Below, one piece after another: positions 39,448 to 49,667 of a stretch of 64,000 bases of DNA. Position numbers and translations under genes: made by a program. The DNA lies in contig JAEUJY010000001.1 of assembly GCA_016794525.1 (NCBI GenBank), positions 20,136 to 84,135 on the forward strand. The letters run 5' to 3'. Every line of letters begins with the position of its first letter. The stretch's first letter is position 1. The notes under the pieces were generated by a model. That model saw only the letters and a program-made list of their open reading frames with translations, was not told the DNA's origin and did not search any database. This DNA is from Myxococcales bacterium. Its GTDB lineage: Bacteria > Myxococcota_A > Polyangia > Haliangiales > Haliangiaceae.

Positions 39448-40157
39448 GGCGAGTCCTTGGTGGCGCGTGGAGCAGACGGACCGGCGATCGCCGCCCACGC
39501 GGTGGCGGCGACCTCCCGGGACAGCGCGGGCGTGAACGCGACGTAGCCGGCGCGGGTGGCGCGGATCATCCCGACGAACGCGCCCCACACCGCGATGATC
39601 AAGGCCGGGGCCGAGCCGCCGCGCAGCGCGCGGGTGGCCAGGCCCTGCTGCACCACCGCCGCGATCGGCGCGAGCACGCGCAGCTCGACGGCGCGCGACG
39701 CGGCGTCGAGGTAGTCGCCGTGGTGGTGCAGCTCGAGGAACGCGAACGCCCGCGGCTGCTCGCGGGCGAAGCGATCGAGCGCGGCCCACAGCGCGTCGAA
39801 GCGCGCGCGCAGCGTGCCGGTCGTGGGCACGCCGGCCGCGAGCGCCGCGCCGAGCGCGGCCTTGGCGTCGCGGAACACCAGGTTGACCAGCTCGTCCTTG
39901 CTGGCGACGTGGCGGTAGACCGACGCGGGCGCCATGCGGGCGGCGGCCGCGATCTCGGGGATCGACGCGCCGTGGTAGCCGCGCTCGGCGAACAGCGTCA
40001 GCGCCGCGTCCAGCAGCGCCTCGCGACCGCCGACCCGCGGCGGTCGCCCCCGGCCGCGGCGCGGCGCGGTGGTCGCGGAGACCGCGGAGACCGCGGCCGC
40101 TCCCCCCGGGCGCCGGGCGCGGCGGGCCGCCGGTCGAATTTGGGAGCGAACGTTCAT
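39444..40157 (-). CDS. TetR-family transcriptional regulator
   Basis: 237 residues from ATG 40157. An Arg/Ala-rich N-terminal tail of about 45 residues precedes the helix-turn-helix (ALLDAALTLFAERGYHGASIPEIAAAARMAPASVYRHVASKDELV). The C-terminal ligand domain is helical (ALDRFAREQPRAFAFLELHHHGDYL). A palindrome matching TetR operators overlaps the start codon, so autorepression of this regulator and the coupled 188-residue protein is likely. Confidence 0.9.
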   Translation of the reverse strand: MNVRSQIRPAARRARRPGGAAAVSAVSATTAPRRGRGRPPRVGGREALLDAALTLFAERGYHGASIPEIAAAARMAPASVYRHVASKDELVNLVFRDAKAALGAALAAGVPTTGTLRARFDALWAALDRFAREQPRAFAFLELHHHGDYLDAASRAVELRVLAPIAAVVQQGLATRALRGGSAPALIIAVWGAFVGMIRATRAGYVAFTPALSREVAATAWAAIAGPSAPRATKDSP

Positions 40158-40161
40158 TCGC
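40145..40161 (-). promoter_or_regulatory. TetR-type operator at the tetR start
   Basis: GCGAACGTTCATTCGC region: core palindrome GAACGTTC (40148-40155) inside wider arms GCGAA/TTCGC. The minus-strand reading GAATGAACGTTCGC is close to the common TetR site GAATGAACGTTCATTC. It covers the ATG at 40157, next to an AT-rich -10-like TATTTT. Confidence 0.55.
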
Positions 40162-40251
40162 AAAATAGATACGCCCGCGGCGCGCCGCTGTCCAGCCCAA
40201 ACCGGCCCGCCCCCGCGCGCGGCGGCCCCCCGGGCGTCCCCGCGCGCGCGA

Positions 40252-41064
40252 TCAGTAGGCGTGGATCAACGGCCGGACTTCGCTGCACGGCCGGCACATC
40301 GCGTTGGGCAGGCCGGTGTTGCGGCGGGTGCGGCCGGCGATCGCCTTGAACACCGGGCCGCTCTGGACCTCGTCGCACTGCAGGCACGCGTTGAGCGAGC
40401 CGTCGGGCAGGTGGTACGGCTGATCGAGCGCCGCGAAGCACGGCGCCAGGCACGCGGCGCGGGTGTGGACGGTGTTGTAGTACCAGATCTGCGCGCACGG
40501 CTCGGTGAAGCCGAGGTCGCGCAGGCACTGCACGTGATCGGCCATCGGCCCGTCGGGGAACGCCAGCCCGCACGCGCGCACCGGCGCGGTCAGGTCGTTC
40601 GTCTCCATGTAGACCGCGAGGTCGGCCAGCGGCGAGCACCGGCCGCACACGCCGAAGTGCGTCGGCACCGCGCCGGCCGCGATCGCCGCCGCCTGGGTCG
40701 GGAAGTCGCGCAGCCGGTACTGCCGCGCGCCGCCCGGCTCGCGGACCACCGCGCACACCGCGTCGTCGCTGATCGGCGGCGCGGGTGCGGCGTACGGATC
40801 GGCCGCGAGCGGCGGCGGCGGATCGAGCAGCTCCCAGGTGCGCAGCGCCGCGACGTCGGCGGCGGTGTACGCCGGCGGCTCGAAGTCGAGGTCGCCGCAG
40901 CTGCAGCGCGGCGCGCACTGCTCGTCGGTCAGGCCGGTCGCCGCCGCGGGGCGGCCGAACAGCACCGGGCAGCTCGGCGCCGCCGCGCCGTCGCCGCACG
41001 CGGCGAGCGTGGCGAGCGTGGCGAGCGCGAGGCGCGGCGACGTGGCGAGGGTGATGCGAGGCAC
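40252..41064 (-). CDS. cysteine-rich lipoprotein
   Basis: 270 residues. GTG 41064 chosen because it gives a lipoprotein signal (LATLATLAAC) and has GACACT 10 bp upstream. The mature protein has about 17 cysteines in pairs (CAPRCSCGD, CGRCSPL, CLAPCFA, CLQCDEV, CRPCSEV), typical of disulfide- or metal-rich extracellular proteins. No family recognised. It ends 94 bp from the tetR start with no feature of its own in between. Confidence 0.75.
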   Translation of the reverse strand: MPRITLATSPRLALATLATLAACGDGAAAPSCPVLFGRPAAATGLTDEQCAPRCSCGDLDFEPPAYTAADVAALRTWELLDPPPPLAADPYAAPAPPISDDAVCAVVREPGGARQYRLRDFPTQAAAIAAGAVPTHFGVCGRCSPLADLAVYMETNDLTAPVRACGLAFPDGPMADHVQCLRDLGFTEPCAQIWYYNTVHTRAACLAPCFAALDQPYHLPDGSLNACLQCDEVQSGPVFKAIAGRTRRNTGLPNAMCRPCSEVRPLIHAY

Positions 41065-41099
41065 GGCGCGCCGCAGTGTCCCACGCCCGCGCGCGCCGG

Positions 41100-41654
41100 T
41101 CAGCGGCCCCACTCGATCTCGAGGCCGCCGGTCATCGTCCAGCCGCCCTCGACCAGCGTCAGCCGCGTGCCGAGCGCGAACGACAGCGCCGGGTCGGGGC
41201 CGGCCGCGCGCGGGTCCTGCATGATCATCGCGCCGAAGAGCCCGACGCCCACGTACGGCCGGCGGATCGGCCCCATCGCGTCGCCGTACCACAGGTAGCC
41301 AGCGCCGAGATCGAGGTTGGCGGTCATGCCGAGGGTGCGGATCGAGCGGATCGCGGTGGCGAGCGCGGCCCAGCGGACCGCGCCGCCGGCGCGCAGGAGC
41401 TGGGCGTGCTGCGCGGGGCCACCCGGCGACGCCACCGCGCCGGCCAGCTCGCCGCGCCACTGCAGCGCCCGCCAGTAGCGGCCCAGGTGCAGCGCGATGC
41501 CCAGCCCGACCATGCCGTCCTGGCCGGGGCGGATGCGGATGTACTCGTCCTGCATCGCCATGCCCACGCCGCGCCGCCGGCCGAGCTCGTCGGCGCGGGC
41601 CGTCGCCGCTCCCAGCGCGAGCAGCGCGAGCGCGGCCACCGCCGCGCGGCTCAC
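41100..41654 (-). CDS. exported hypothetical protein, probable beta-barrel
   Basis: 184 residues; GTG start overlapping the upstream gene's stop (GTGA). A signal peptide ends ATARADE. Alternating amphipathic strands (GLGIALHLGRYWRALQWRGELAG; ANLDLGAGYLWYGD; RPYVGVGLFGAMIM; TRLTLVEGGWTMTGGLEIEW) suggest a small outer-membrane beta-barrel or periplasmic beta protein. Operon with the gene at 41651-42271, which has the same style, so the two may form one system. Confidence 0.75.
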   Translation of the reverse strand: MSRAAVAALALLALGAATARADELGRRRGVGMAMQDEYIRIRPGQDGMVGLGIALHLGRYWRALQWRGELAGAVASPGGPAQHAQLLRAGGAVRWAALATAIRSIRTLGMTANLDLGAGYLWYGDAMGPIRRPYVGVGLFGAMIMQDPRAAGPDPALSFALGTRLTLVEGGWTMTGGLEIEWGR

Positions 41655-42271
41655 CGTCCCCACGCGCCCCCCAGCACGATCGCCCACGCGGCGTCGTACG
41701 CGACCGGTGCTGGCGTCGGCGTGCACGCGCCGCGGCACGCCGCGCGGCTGACCGCGGCGGTGGTGTGCGGGCGGGCCAGGCCGAGGCGCAAGCCGATCGT
41801 CACCTCGCCGCGCGCGCGCCGCGACACCCGCCCGAAGTCGAACTGGGTCGCGGCGCCGACGAACACGCCCGGGCGGGTCAGGCGGCCGCCGCCGTCCCAG
41901 GCGTACGACTCCAGCTCGGCGCCCAGATCGAGGCGCAGATCGATCCCGTAGCGTCGGTCGCCGTAACGCTCGGGCTCGAAGCGGCCCGCGGTCCAGCGCA
42001 GCGCCGCGCCGGCGGTGAGCAGCAGCCCGTCCACCGGGGGCGTCGCGTCGCCGATCGCCAGCCGCGCGGTCTGCGCCGACGCGACGCCGGCCAGCGCCAG
42101 GTCGCCGCGGCGGACGGTGGCGTCGACGAAGCCGCCGGCGCCGACCGACGCCGCGCTGCCGATCGTGGCGCCGCGGATGGTCAGCCCGCCGCCGATCGAC
42201 GAGGCGGGGCCGTCGTCGGCGCGCGCCGAGCCGACGCACGCGCCGAGCGCGGCGATGATCGCGAGTCGCAC
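41651..42271 (-). CDS. exported hypothetical protein, beta-rich
   Basis: 206 residues, GTG start. A signal peptide ends GSARADD. Gly-rich repeating strands ([71 protein letters not shown]) fit an outer-membrane beta structure. A cysteine pair CRGACTP lies near the C-terminus. First gene of the pair; GGGAGG is present but only one base from the GTG, so the exact start is uncertain. Confidence 0.7.
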   Translation of the reverse strand: MRLAIIAALGACVGSARADDGPASSIGGGLTIRGATIGSAASVGAGGFVDATVRRGDLALAGVASAQTARLAIGDATPPVDGLLLTAGAALRWTAGRFEPERYGDRRYGIDLRLDLGAELESYAWDGGGRLTRPGVFVGAATQFDFGRVSRRARGEVTIGLRLGLARPHTTAAVSRAACRGACTPTPAPVAYDAAWAIVLGGAWGR

Positions 42272-42354
42272 GCCTCCCTGTACGCGCGGCGCCGGGGCTC
42301 GATCTAACGCGGATCGATCGTCGGGCCAGGCTGGGCCTGGGCCGTGCCGTGGGC

Positions 42355-42360
42355 TACATT
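42355..42360 (+). promoter_or_regulatory. -10 element TACATT, leaderless type
   Basis: TACATT ends 6 bp before ATG 42367 and argues against the GTG at 42349. Confidence 0.5.
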
Positions 42361-42366
42361 GCGCCG

Positions 42367-44511
<2,145 letters not shown>

Positions 44512-44514
<3 letters not shown>

Positions 44515-44533
44515 TTGGCCACGCTGCCAATCA
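44512..44533. terminator. symmetric hairpin containing both stop codons
   Basis: TGATTGGC (44512-44519), loop cacgct, GCCAATCA (44526-44533). The left arm begins with the ygiQ TGA and the right arm ends with the complement of the tetR TGA, so one stem serves both genes. Confidence 0.65.
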
Positions 44534-45178
44534 CGGCGCGCGGCGGTCGACGTACCGGCGCACCATCAGCTTGAGCTCGGCCTGGACCGCGGCGCGGTCG
44601 TAGGCCCCGTCCGCGCCCAGCGCCGCGTGCAGCGCCGGCCCGGCGATCGCGAAGCCGAGCGCCATCGCCAGCGCCGCCATCGTCGCGAACTCGATCCGCG
44701 CCCGGGGCGGCGCGGGGTGGCCGAGCCGGGTGATGCGGGCGATGATGCCGTCGACGACGACCGTCAGGCCGGGGCGCGCGCCGCCGAGGACCGCCGGGGG
44801 CCCGCCGCGTCCGCTCACCAGCGACCAGGTGAGCAGGCGCATCGTCAGCGGCTCGTGGACCAGCTCGATCAGCGCGTCGATCAGCGGCAGCTCGTCGGGG
44901 CCGAAGCTGGCGCTGACCAGTCGCGCCAGCACCTGATCGCGGGCCGCGTCGAGCCGGCGCGCCAGCGTCGCCGCGACCAGCTCGTCGTACGTGCCGAAGT
45001 AGTGCGTGACCAGGCCATGCGTGACGCCGGCGGCCTCGGCCACCTCGCGCAGCCCGACCTCGGCCGGCATGAAGCGGGCGAACGTGCGCTCGGCGGCGTC
45101 GAGGATGAGCCGCCGCGCCTCGTCGGGGGTACGGCGGACGCGGCGGCGCGGCGCGGGCGTCGAGCGGGCGCGGGCCAT
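44531..45178 (-). CDS. TetR-family transcriptional regulator
   Basis: 215 residues from ATG 45178 (GTG 45217 is an alternative). Arg-rich tail, then helix-turn-helix ([48 protein letters not shown]), then a helical ligand domain. Divergent from the lipoprotein at 45300, with a long AT-rich palindrome in the shared upstream region that should be its operator. Confidence 0.88.
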   Translation of the reverse strand: MARARSTPAPRRRVRRTPDEARRLILDAAERTFARFMPAEVGLREVAEAAGVTHGLVTHYFGTYDELVAATLARRLDAARDQVLARLVSASFGPDELPLIDALIELVHEPLTMRLLTWSLVSGRGGPPAVLGGARPGLTVVVDGIIARITRLGHPAPPRARIEFATMAALAMALGFAIAGPALHAALGADGAYDRAAVQAELKLMVRRYVDRRAP

Positions 45179-45222
45179 ACCGATCGCTACCACGCCGGCC
45201 GGGGTGATCGCGAACACGGCGT

Positions 45223-45246
45223 ATTATTGTCATGCTTGACAATAAT
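45223..45246. promoter_or_regulatory. 24-bp palindromic operator between tetR and lipoprotein gene
   Basis: ATTATTGTCA (45223-45232), spacer tgct, TGACAATAAT (45237-45246): ten perfect base pairs per arm. It is an AT-rich island in very GC-rich DNA and contains a consensus plus-strand -35, TTGACA (45236-45241). Confidence 0.8.
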
Positions 45247-45299
45247 GGTGGGCGGCGTCAACCTGGGTGGAGGTCGCCGTCGCGCGACCGAGGAGGCCC

Positions 45300-46136
45300 A
45301 TGTCGCTCGCCGCGTCGCTCATCCCACGCATCCTGGTGCTCGCGCTGCCCCTGGCCGCCGCGTGCGCCGACCCAGCCGCCGACGAACGCGCCGGCGAGGC
45401 CGCCGCTGGCGCCGCCGCGGTCGACGGCACCGCCGACGCCGCCATGATCGGCGGCTGGTACACCGACACCACCGGGCTGGCCGCCGCTGCGGCGGCCGTG
45501 CCCGAGGCCGAGGCCCGCGCGCTGCTCACGGGCAACACCGCGCGCGCGATCACCGCCGCGGTGACGACGCCGGCGTGCGTCGCAGTCGACACCGATCAGG
45601 CGACCTACGTCGCGGCGACGTTCACGGCCTGCACCGGCCCCGGCGGTCGTGGCGGCCTGAGCGGGACCGTGCGCGGCGAGCTGGGCTTCGCGACCACGCC
45701 GTGCGGCCCCGCGCAGTGCCCGACCGCGCTCACCTGGACCATGACCGCCGACCTCACCTGGGGCGACGGCGCTGCGCTGGCGGGGGCGTGGGGCATCGAC
45801 GCGCCGCTGGCGACCGCCGCGCCGCGGACGCTGTCGGGCGCGTTGACCGCCATCGCCCGCGACGGCGCCACCGCCAGCAGCCAGGCCACCGCCAGCTGGA
45901 CCCGCACGGCCGACGACTGCGTCGCGCTCGACGCGCAGGCGACGTTGAGCGGCGCGGCCAGCGGCGCGCTGACCGTCACCAGCCTCGCCGCATGTCCCGG
46001 CGCGTGTCCGACCGCGGGCGCCGTCGTGCTGCAGGGCGCCCGGGGCGCGCTGGCGTGGAACTACGGCGCGGGCACGACCGTCACGGTCACCGCTGGCGAG
46101 CACAGCTTCGCGCTCCCGCTGGCCTGCGCGCGGTAG
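45300..46136 (+). CDS. lipoprotein controlled by divergent TetR
   Basis: 278 residues. ATG 45300 follows AGGAGG (45291-45296). The lipoprotein signal ends LPLAAAC (Cys22). Ala-rich mature protein with WYTDTTGLAAAAAAVPEAEARALLTGN and a beta-rich second half (LTWTMTADLTWGDGAALAGAWGIDAP); cysteines late in the chain (CPGACPTAG). No known family. Its promoter probably lies within the palindrome at 45223-45246, which would make it a TetR target. Confidence 0.8.
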   Translation: MSLAASLIPRILVLALPLAAACADPAADERAGEAAAGAAAVDGTADAAMIGGWYTDTTGLAAAAAAVPEAEARALLTGNTARAITAAVTTPACVAVDTDQATYVAATFTACTGPGGRGGLSGTVRGELGFATTPCGPAQCPTALTWTMTADLTWGDGAALAGAWGIDAPLATAAPRTLSGALTAIARDGATASSQATASWTRTADDCVALDAQATLSGAASGALTVTSLAACPGACPTAGAVVLQGARGALAWNYGAGTTVTVTAGEHSFALPLACAR

Positions 46137-46165
46137 CCGCGCGCGCGGCGGCGTCCGAAAATGCG

Positions 46166-46191
46166 ACGAGCGCGCCAGGCGGCGCGCTCGT
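46166..46191. terminator. hairpin between convergent genes
   Basis: ACGAGCGCGCC (46166-46176), loop AGGC, GGCGCGCTCGT (46181-46191); 11 perfect pairs between the stops at 46136 and 46215, usable on both strands. Confidence 0.75.
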
Positions 46192-46214
46192 GGGTCACGA
46201 CCGACGCGGAGCGC

Positions 46215-47138
46215 TTACAGGCGCGGCGCGTTGGTGAGGCAGGTGTTCAGCGCCTCGGTCTCGGTCCAGCCGCAGTTGCCCTCGACCTGCTCCTCGCAGA
46301 CCGCGTCCTGGTAGCACGCGTACTCGGGGCGGTACTCGCAGGTCGAGATCGCGCCGGGCTGATCGCTGCACAGCTGGCCCGAGCAGCCGCCGACGTAGCA
46401 GGCCTTGTGGTCGCGGGCGCGGGTGTAGAACTGGGTGACGGTGCGGGCCTTGGCGCTGCCGCCGGGGCCGTGCACGGTGTAGCGGTCGCCGGCGATGATC
46501 AGGTCGCGGACGAACAGCTCGGTGATCGCGTTGCCGATCTGGTCGGCGGTCGCGCCCGACTCGTCCCAGCCCAGCTCGGCGATCGACGCCTCGGCCGACG
46601 AGTTCAGCTTCTTCTCGCGGAACGAGGCGCACGGCGCGCTGATGCAGCGGACGCCCGTCTCCTCGACGATCGCGAACGGACCCGACGGCGCGTTCGGGCC
46701 CTGGCCCAGCCACGCCTCGGTCGGCTTGAACTCGCCGTAGCGGCCGATCGTGCCGCCGTAGTTCTTGGCCACCACCGTGCCGCGCATCAGGGCCGCGCCG
46801 GCGCCGATCTTGTCGCCGATCTGGCTGATCGTGTCGTCGTTCACGCCCAGCGTCGACCAGCGGAGCTCCGCGACGTAGCAGGAGGCCGCGTAGCGGCCGT
46901 CGAAGCAGCGGGTGGTGCTGGCGTTGACGCGCGACACCCAGTAGCCACCGCACATCGGCGCGGCGCAGCGGCGCATGTCGCGGGTCACGGAGTAATAGGT
47001 GTAGGTGCCGCCGAGGTCGGCCTTGCCCTCATCGACGTTCGCGGCGTCGTCGCCGGCGAACTCGTCCTCCACGGCCCCGTCCGTACACGCCGCCAGCCCC
47101 ACAAACGCAAACGCAGTCACAAGCAATCGAGTCTTCAT
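46215..47138 (-). CDS. eight-cysteine-cluster lipoprotein
   Basis: 307 residues from ATG 47138. The lipoprotein signal ends FVGLAAC (Cys18). Residues about 45-235 form two similar halves (YSVTRDMRRCAAPMCGGYWVSR and VEETGVRCISAPCASF; STLGVNDDTISQIGDKI and AELGWDESGATADQIGNAI), a duplicated domain resembling DUF6748. The C-terminus has a dense Cys region (CYVGGCSGQLCSDQPG, then CEYRPEYACYQDAVCEEQ) like the eight-cysteine clusters of myxobacterial lipoproteins. Function unknown. Directly upstream is an excellent sigma54-type promoter. Confidence 0.85.
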   Translation of the reverse strand: MKTRLLVTAFAFVGLAACTDGAVEDEFAGDDAANVDEGKADLGGTYTYYSVTRDMRRCAAPMCGGYWVSRVNASTTRCFDGRYAASCYVAELRWSTLGVNDDTISQIGDKIGAGAALMRGTVVAKNYGGTIGRYGEFKPTEAWLGQGPNAPSGPFAIVEETGVRCISAPCASFREKKLNSSAEASIAELGWDESGATADQIGNAITELFVRDLIIAGDRYTVHGPGGSAKARTVTQFYTRARDHKACYVGGCSGQLCSDQPGAISTCEYRPEYACYQDAVCEEQVEGNCGWTETEALNTCLTNAPRL

Positions 47139-47154
47139 GGTTACCCCGCCCCTG

Positions 47155-47170
47155 AGCATGGGTTGTGCCA
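47155..47170 (-). promoter_or_regulatory. sigma54-type -24/-12 promoter
   Basis: Minus-strand TGGCACAACCCATGCT matches the consensus TGGCAC-N5-TTGCW at all but one fixed position, with correct GG-to-GC spacing. The predicted start lies only about 5 bases before ATG 47138. Confidence 0.65.
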
Positions 47171-47307
47171 CAGGTGGGATACATAGATTCCCTGCGAGAT
47201 CATATGGTTGCCAGGTTGACGCAGTGGCTAACCGGCTCGCCAGCGGCCAGCCTCGTGGCCATGTCGCAGCGACGCGCGCGCCTCACCCCAGGTCGCGGGT
47301 GTCGCGG

Positions 47308-48261
47308 TCAGAAGTACGCGGCGGCGGCGAGGAAGCCGAAATAGGCCGCGACCAGCATCGCGCCCTCGGCCCGGGTGACCGTGCGTCGCCCGCGGAGCAC
47401 GACGATGCCGAGCAGGGTCACCACGCCCAGGCCGATGGCGTCGACCGCGTGCATGCGCTCGCCGACCCGGACCGGGTGCAGGTAGGCCACGGTCCCGAGC
47501 ACCAGGAACACGTTCAGCAGGTTCGAGCCGACCACCGTGCCGACCGCGATCGCGCCCTGGCCGCGCATCGAGGTCACGACCGCCGTCAGGAGCTCGGGCA
47601 GCGACGTGCCGATCGCGATCAGCGTCATGCCGAGCATGCGATCCGACATGCCCCACTTGCCGGCGACCGCGCGAGCGCCGCCCACGAACATCTCGCTGCC
47701 GAGCACCAGCATCACCACGCCCAGGCCGCTGACGATCAGCGCCGACACGCGCGACGGGCGCTCGCCCGGCGGCAGCGGTGCCAGCGCCTGCTCGTCGACG
47801 TCGCGGCCGGTGACCGCCAGCGACGCGATCGTGAACACCACCGCGCAGCCGACCAGGATCGCGCCCTCGAGCCGCGTGATCACGCCGTCGGCCAGCGTGA
47901 TCGGCACCGCCACCACCGAGCCGATCAGGATGGGGATCTCGCGGCGGATCAGCTGCCCATCGATGCGGGGCGGGGCGATCAGGGCGGTCAGGCCGAGGAT
48001 CAGGCTGATGTTGGCGACGCACGAGCCGATGACGTTGCCGAGCGCGATCGGCGTCAGGTGGTCGGAGGCCGCCTCGGTCGACACCGCCAGCTCCGGCGCT
48101 GACGTGCCGTAGGCGGCGACGGTCAGGCCGATCACCAGCTGCGGCACCCCCAGCGTACGGGCCAGCGTCTCGGAGCCGCGACCCAGCCACAGCGCGCCCA
48201 CGAACAGGAGCCCGATGCCGAGCCCGAGCCGGGCCACGGCCAGGATGGTATCGAGGCTCAC
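47308..48261 (-). CDS. calcium/sodium antiporter (CaCA family)
   Basis: 317 residues; GTG 48261 chosen because membrane helix 1 follows at once and GACACT lies 6 bp upstream. Two alpha repeats carry the ion-binding motifs AAYGTSAPELAVSTEA and AIGTSLPELLTAVVTS. About ten membrane helices in two homologous halves. It exchanges sodium or protons for calcium across the inner membrane (YrbG-like). The 169-bp stretch between this gene's end and the eight-cysteine gene holds the sigma54 promoter and nothing else recognised. Its start borders the palindrome array. Confidence 0.92.
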   Translation of the reverse strand: MSLDTILAVARLGLGIGLLFVGALWLGRGSETLARTLGVPQLVIGLTVAAYGTSAPELAVSTEAASDHLTPIALGNVIGSCVANISLILGLTALIAPPRIDGQLIRREIPILIGSVVAVPITLADGVITRLEGAILVGCAVVFTIASLAVTGRDVDEQALAPLPPGERPSRVSALIVSGLGVVMLVLGSEMFVGGARAVAGKWGMSDRMLGMTLIAIGTSLPELLTAVVTSMRGQGAIAVGTVVGSNLLNVFLVLGTVAYLHPVRVGERMHAVDAIGLGVVTLLGIVVLRGRRTVTRAEGAMLVAAYFGFLAAAAYF

Positions 48262-48353
48262 GGCCCGAGTGTCGACGCGCCGGCGCCGACGGTCAACCGC
48301 GCGGGCGTCGATCAGCTGCGCCCACGTTCGGGCGACTTGTTCCCCGCGGGACA

Positions 48354-48878
48354 TCCCACGTGGGACGCCGCGGGCGGCGCGTCGTCTCCCACGTGGGATG
48401 GGGCGGACGGCGCGTGCGCGTCTCCCACGTGGGACGTGCCGCGCCGCGGATGCGTGGGATGTGCCGGACGGCGCGAGTCGATCCCACGTGGGACGGGGTG
48501 GACGGCGCGTGTCGATCCCACGTGGGACGGGGCGGACGGCGCGCGGCTCCCACGTGGGACGGGGTGGACGGCGCGTGCGCGGCTCCCACGTGGGACGTGC
48601 CGGGTGTCGGGCGCGTGGGACGGGGCGGGTGGCGCGTGCGTCTCCCACGTGGGACGCCGCGGGCGGCGCGTCGTCTCCCACGCGGGACGTGGCGGGCTGC
48701 GCGTGTGCTGCGCCTGCTTGCGCCTTGGCTCCCACGTGGGATGCGGGGTCGCGCGGTTGCTCCCACGTGGGACGCGGCAGCGCGCCCATCTCCCACGTGG
48801 GACCGGGCGGATGGCGCGTGCTGCGCCCCATGCGGGGCCGCGCTCCTGGCGCGGGCGGCGGGTGGCTCCCACGTGGGA
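48354..48878. repeat. array of twelve TCCCACGTGGGA palindromes
   Basis: Exact 12-bp palindrome starts at 48354, 48387, 48423, 48482, 48516, 48548, 48584, 48643, 48730, 48761, 48791 and 48867. Degenerate copies lie near 48449, 48609, 48676 (TCCCACGCGGGA) and 48888. Spacing is mostly 30-36 bp or about twice that. Linkers are partly repeated (GGCGGACGGCGCGTG-like). It fills the 660-bp gap between genes starting at 48261 and ending at 48922; no gene is credible inside it. One base per half-site differs from the ParB site core TTCCACGTGGAA. Function open. Confidence 0.95.
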
Positions 48879-48921
48879 CGGCGCGCGGCTCACCCGCGCG
48901 GGACGCGGGCGCGGCCCGCGG

Positions 48922-49587
48922 TCACTTCGGCGGATGGTGGCTGAGCCAGCGGGCGTGGCGCATGAGGGTCTCGACCTTGCCCCAGTCGTCGGAGTCGTAG
49001 AAGCCGCGCAGGTGGCCGCGCTGATCGACGAGCACGAAGTGGCCGCTGTGGGTGATGTTGGGCGCGCCCGACGCGAGCGTGCCGACGGTGTCGAAGCCGA
49101 TCTGCATGGCCTGCTCGACGAGGCTGCGGATCGCCTTGATGTCACCGCGGACGAAGCGCCAGCGTTGCGGGTCGGCGCCGTTGGCGAGGGCGTAGTTGGC
49201 CAGCACGGGCACGGTGTCGTGCTCGGGGTCGATGGTGAACGACACCAGCTTGATGTCGGGCTGGTCGCCGGTGCGGTCCATGACGGTCCGCATCTTCATC
49301 GTCGTCACCGGACAGATGTTGTCGCAGCGGGTGAAGATGAAGTTGACGATCGTGACGTGGCCGGTGAGGCCGGCGCGCGTGAACGCGGCGCCGGTGTGGT
49401 CGATCAGGTCGAAGTCGGGCAGGGGGCGGTCGTCGGTGAAGGCCGGCGGCTTGGGCGGGAACAGCACGGTCGGCACCAGCACGGTCGGCACGATCAGCAG
49501 CACCACCAGCCCGGCGGAGATCAGCAGCAGCGTGCGGCCGCGCAGGCCGCGGCGGGGCACCACCGCGGGAGGGGGTTGGCTGGCCAT
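48922..49587 (-). CDS. SCO1/SenC-family copper chaperone-like protein
   Basis: 221 residues. One N-terminal membrane anchor (about 20-43), then a thioredoxin-like fold. Copper/redox motif TRCDNICP (C88, C92) and the distant histidine in NITHSGHF (H180). SCO proteins deliver copper to the CuA site of cytochrome c oxidase or act as thiol redox proteins. No oxidase genes adjoin. Start ATG 49587. Confidence 0.92.
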   Translation of the reverse strand: MASQPPPAVVPRRGLRGRTLLLISAGLVVLLIVPTVLVPTVLFPPKPPAFTDDRPLPDFDLIDHTGAAFTRAGLTGHVTIVNFIFTRCDNICPVTTMKMRTVMDRTGDQPDIKLVSFTIDPEHDTVPVLANYALANGADPQRWRFVRGDIKAIRSLVEQAMQIGFDTVGTLASGAPNITHSGHFVLVDQRGHLRGFYDSDDWGKVETLMRHARWLSHHPPK

Positions 49588-49654
49588 GGGCGACGTGTAG
49601 CACTGTCGGCCGCGCCCGGGGAGGGCCGGCTCGCGGCGTCGGGGCGCGCCGTGA

Positions 49655-49660
49655 TAGCCT
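49655..49660 (+). promoter_or_regulatory. -10 element TAGCCT, leaderless type
   Basis: TAGCCT ends 7 bp before ATG 49668. Confidence 0.5.
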
Positions 49661-49667
49661 GGGAATC

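Noticed and set aside
45179..45217. GTG 45217 as the tetR start
   Set aside because: It adds 13 residues without family support, while ATG 45178 gives the usual short basic tail; still possible.
48354..48878. CRISPR array
   Set aside because: The repeated unit is only a 12-bp palindrome, spacers range from about 18 to 75 bp and are themselves partly repetitive, and no cas gene is near.
48293..49145. Long overlapping frames across the palindrome array, rich in PTWD/SHVGR repeats
   Set aside because: Frames exist on several strands at once and their repeats are explained by the DNA palindromes; no start signal or domain.
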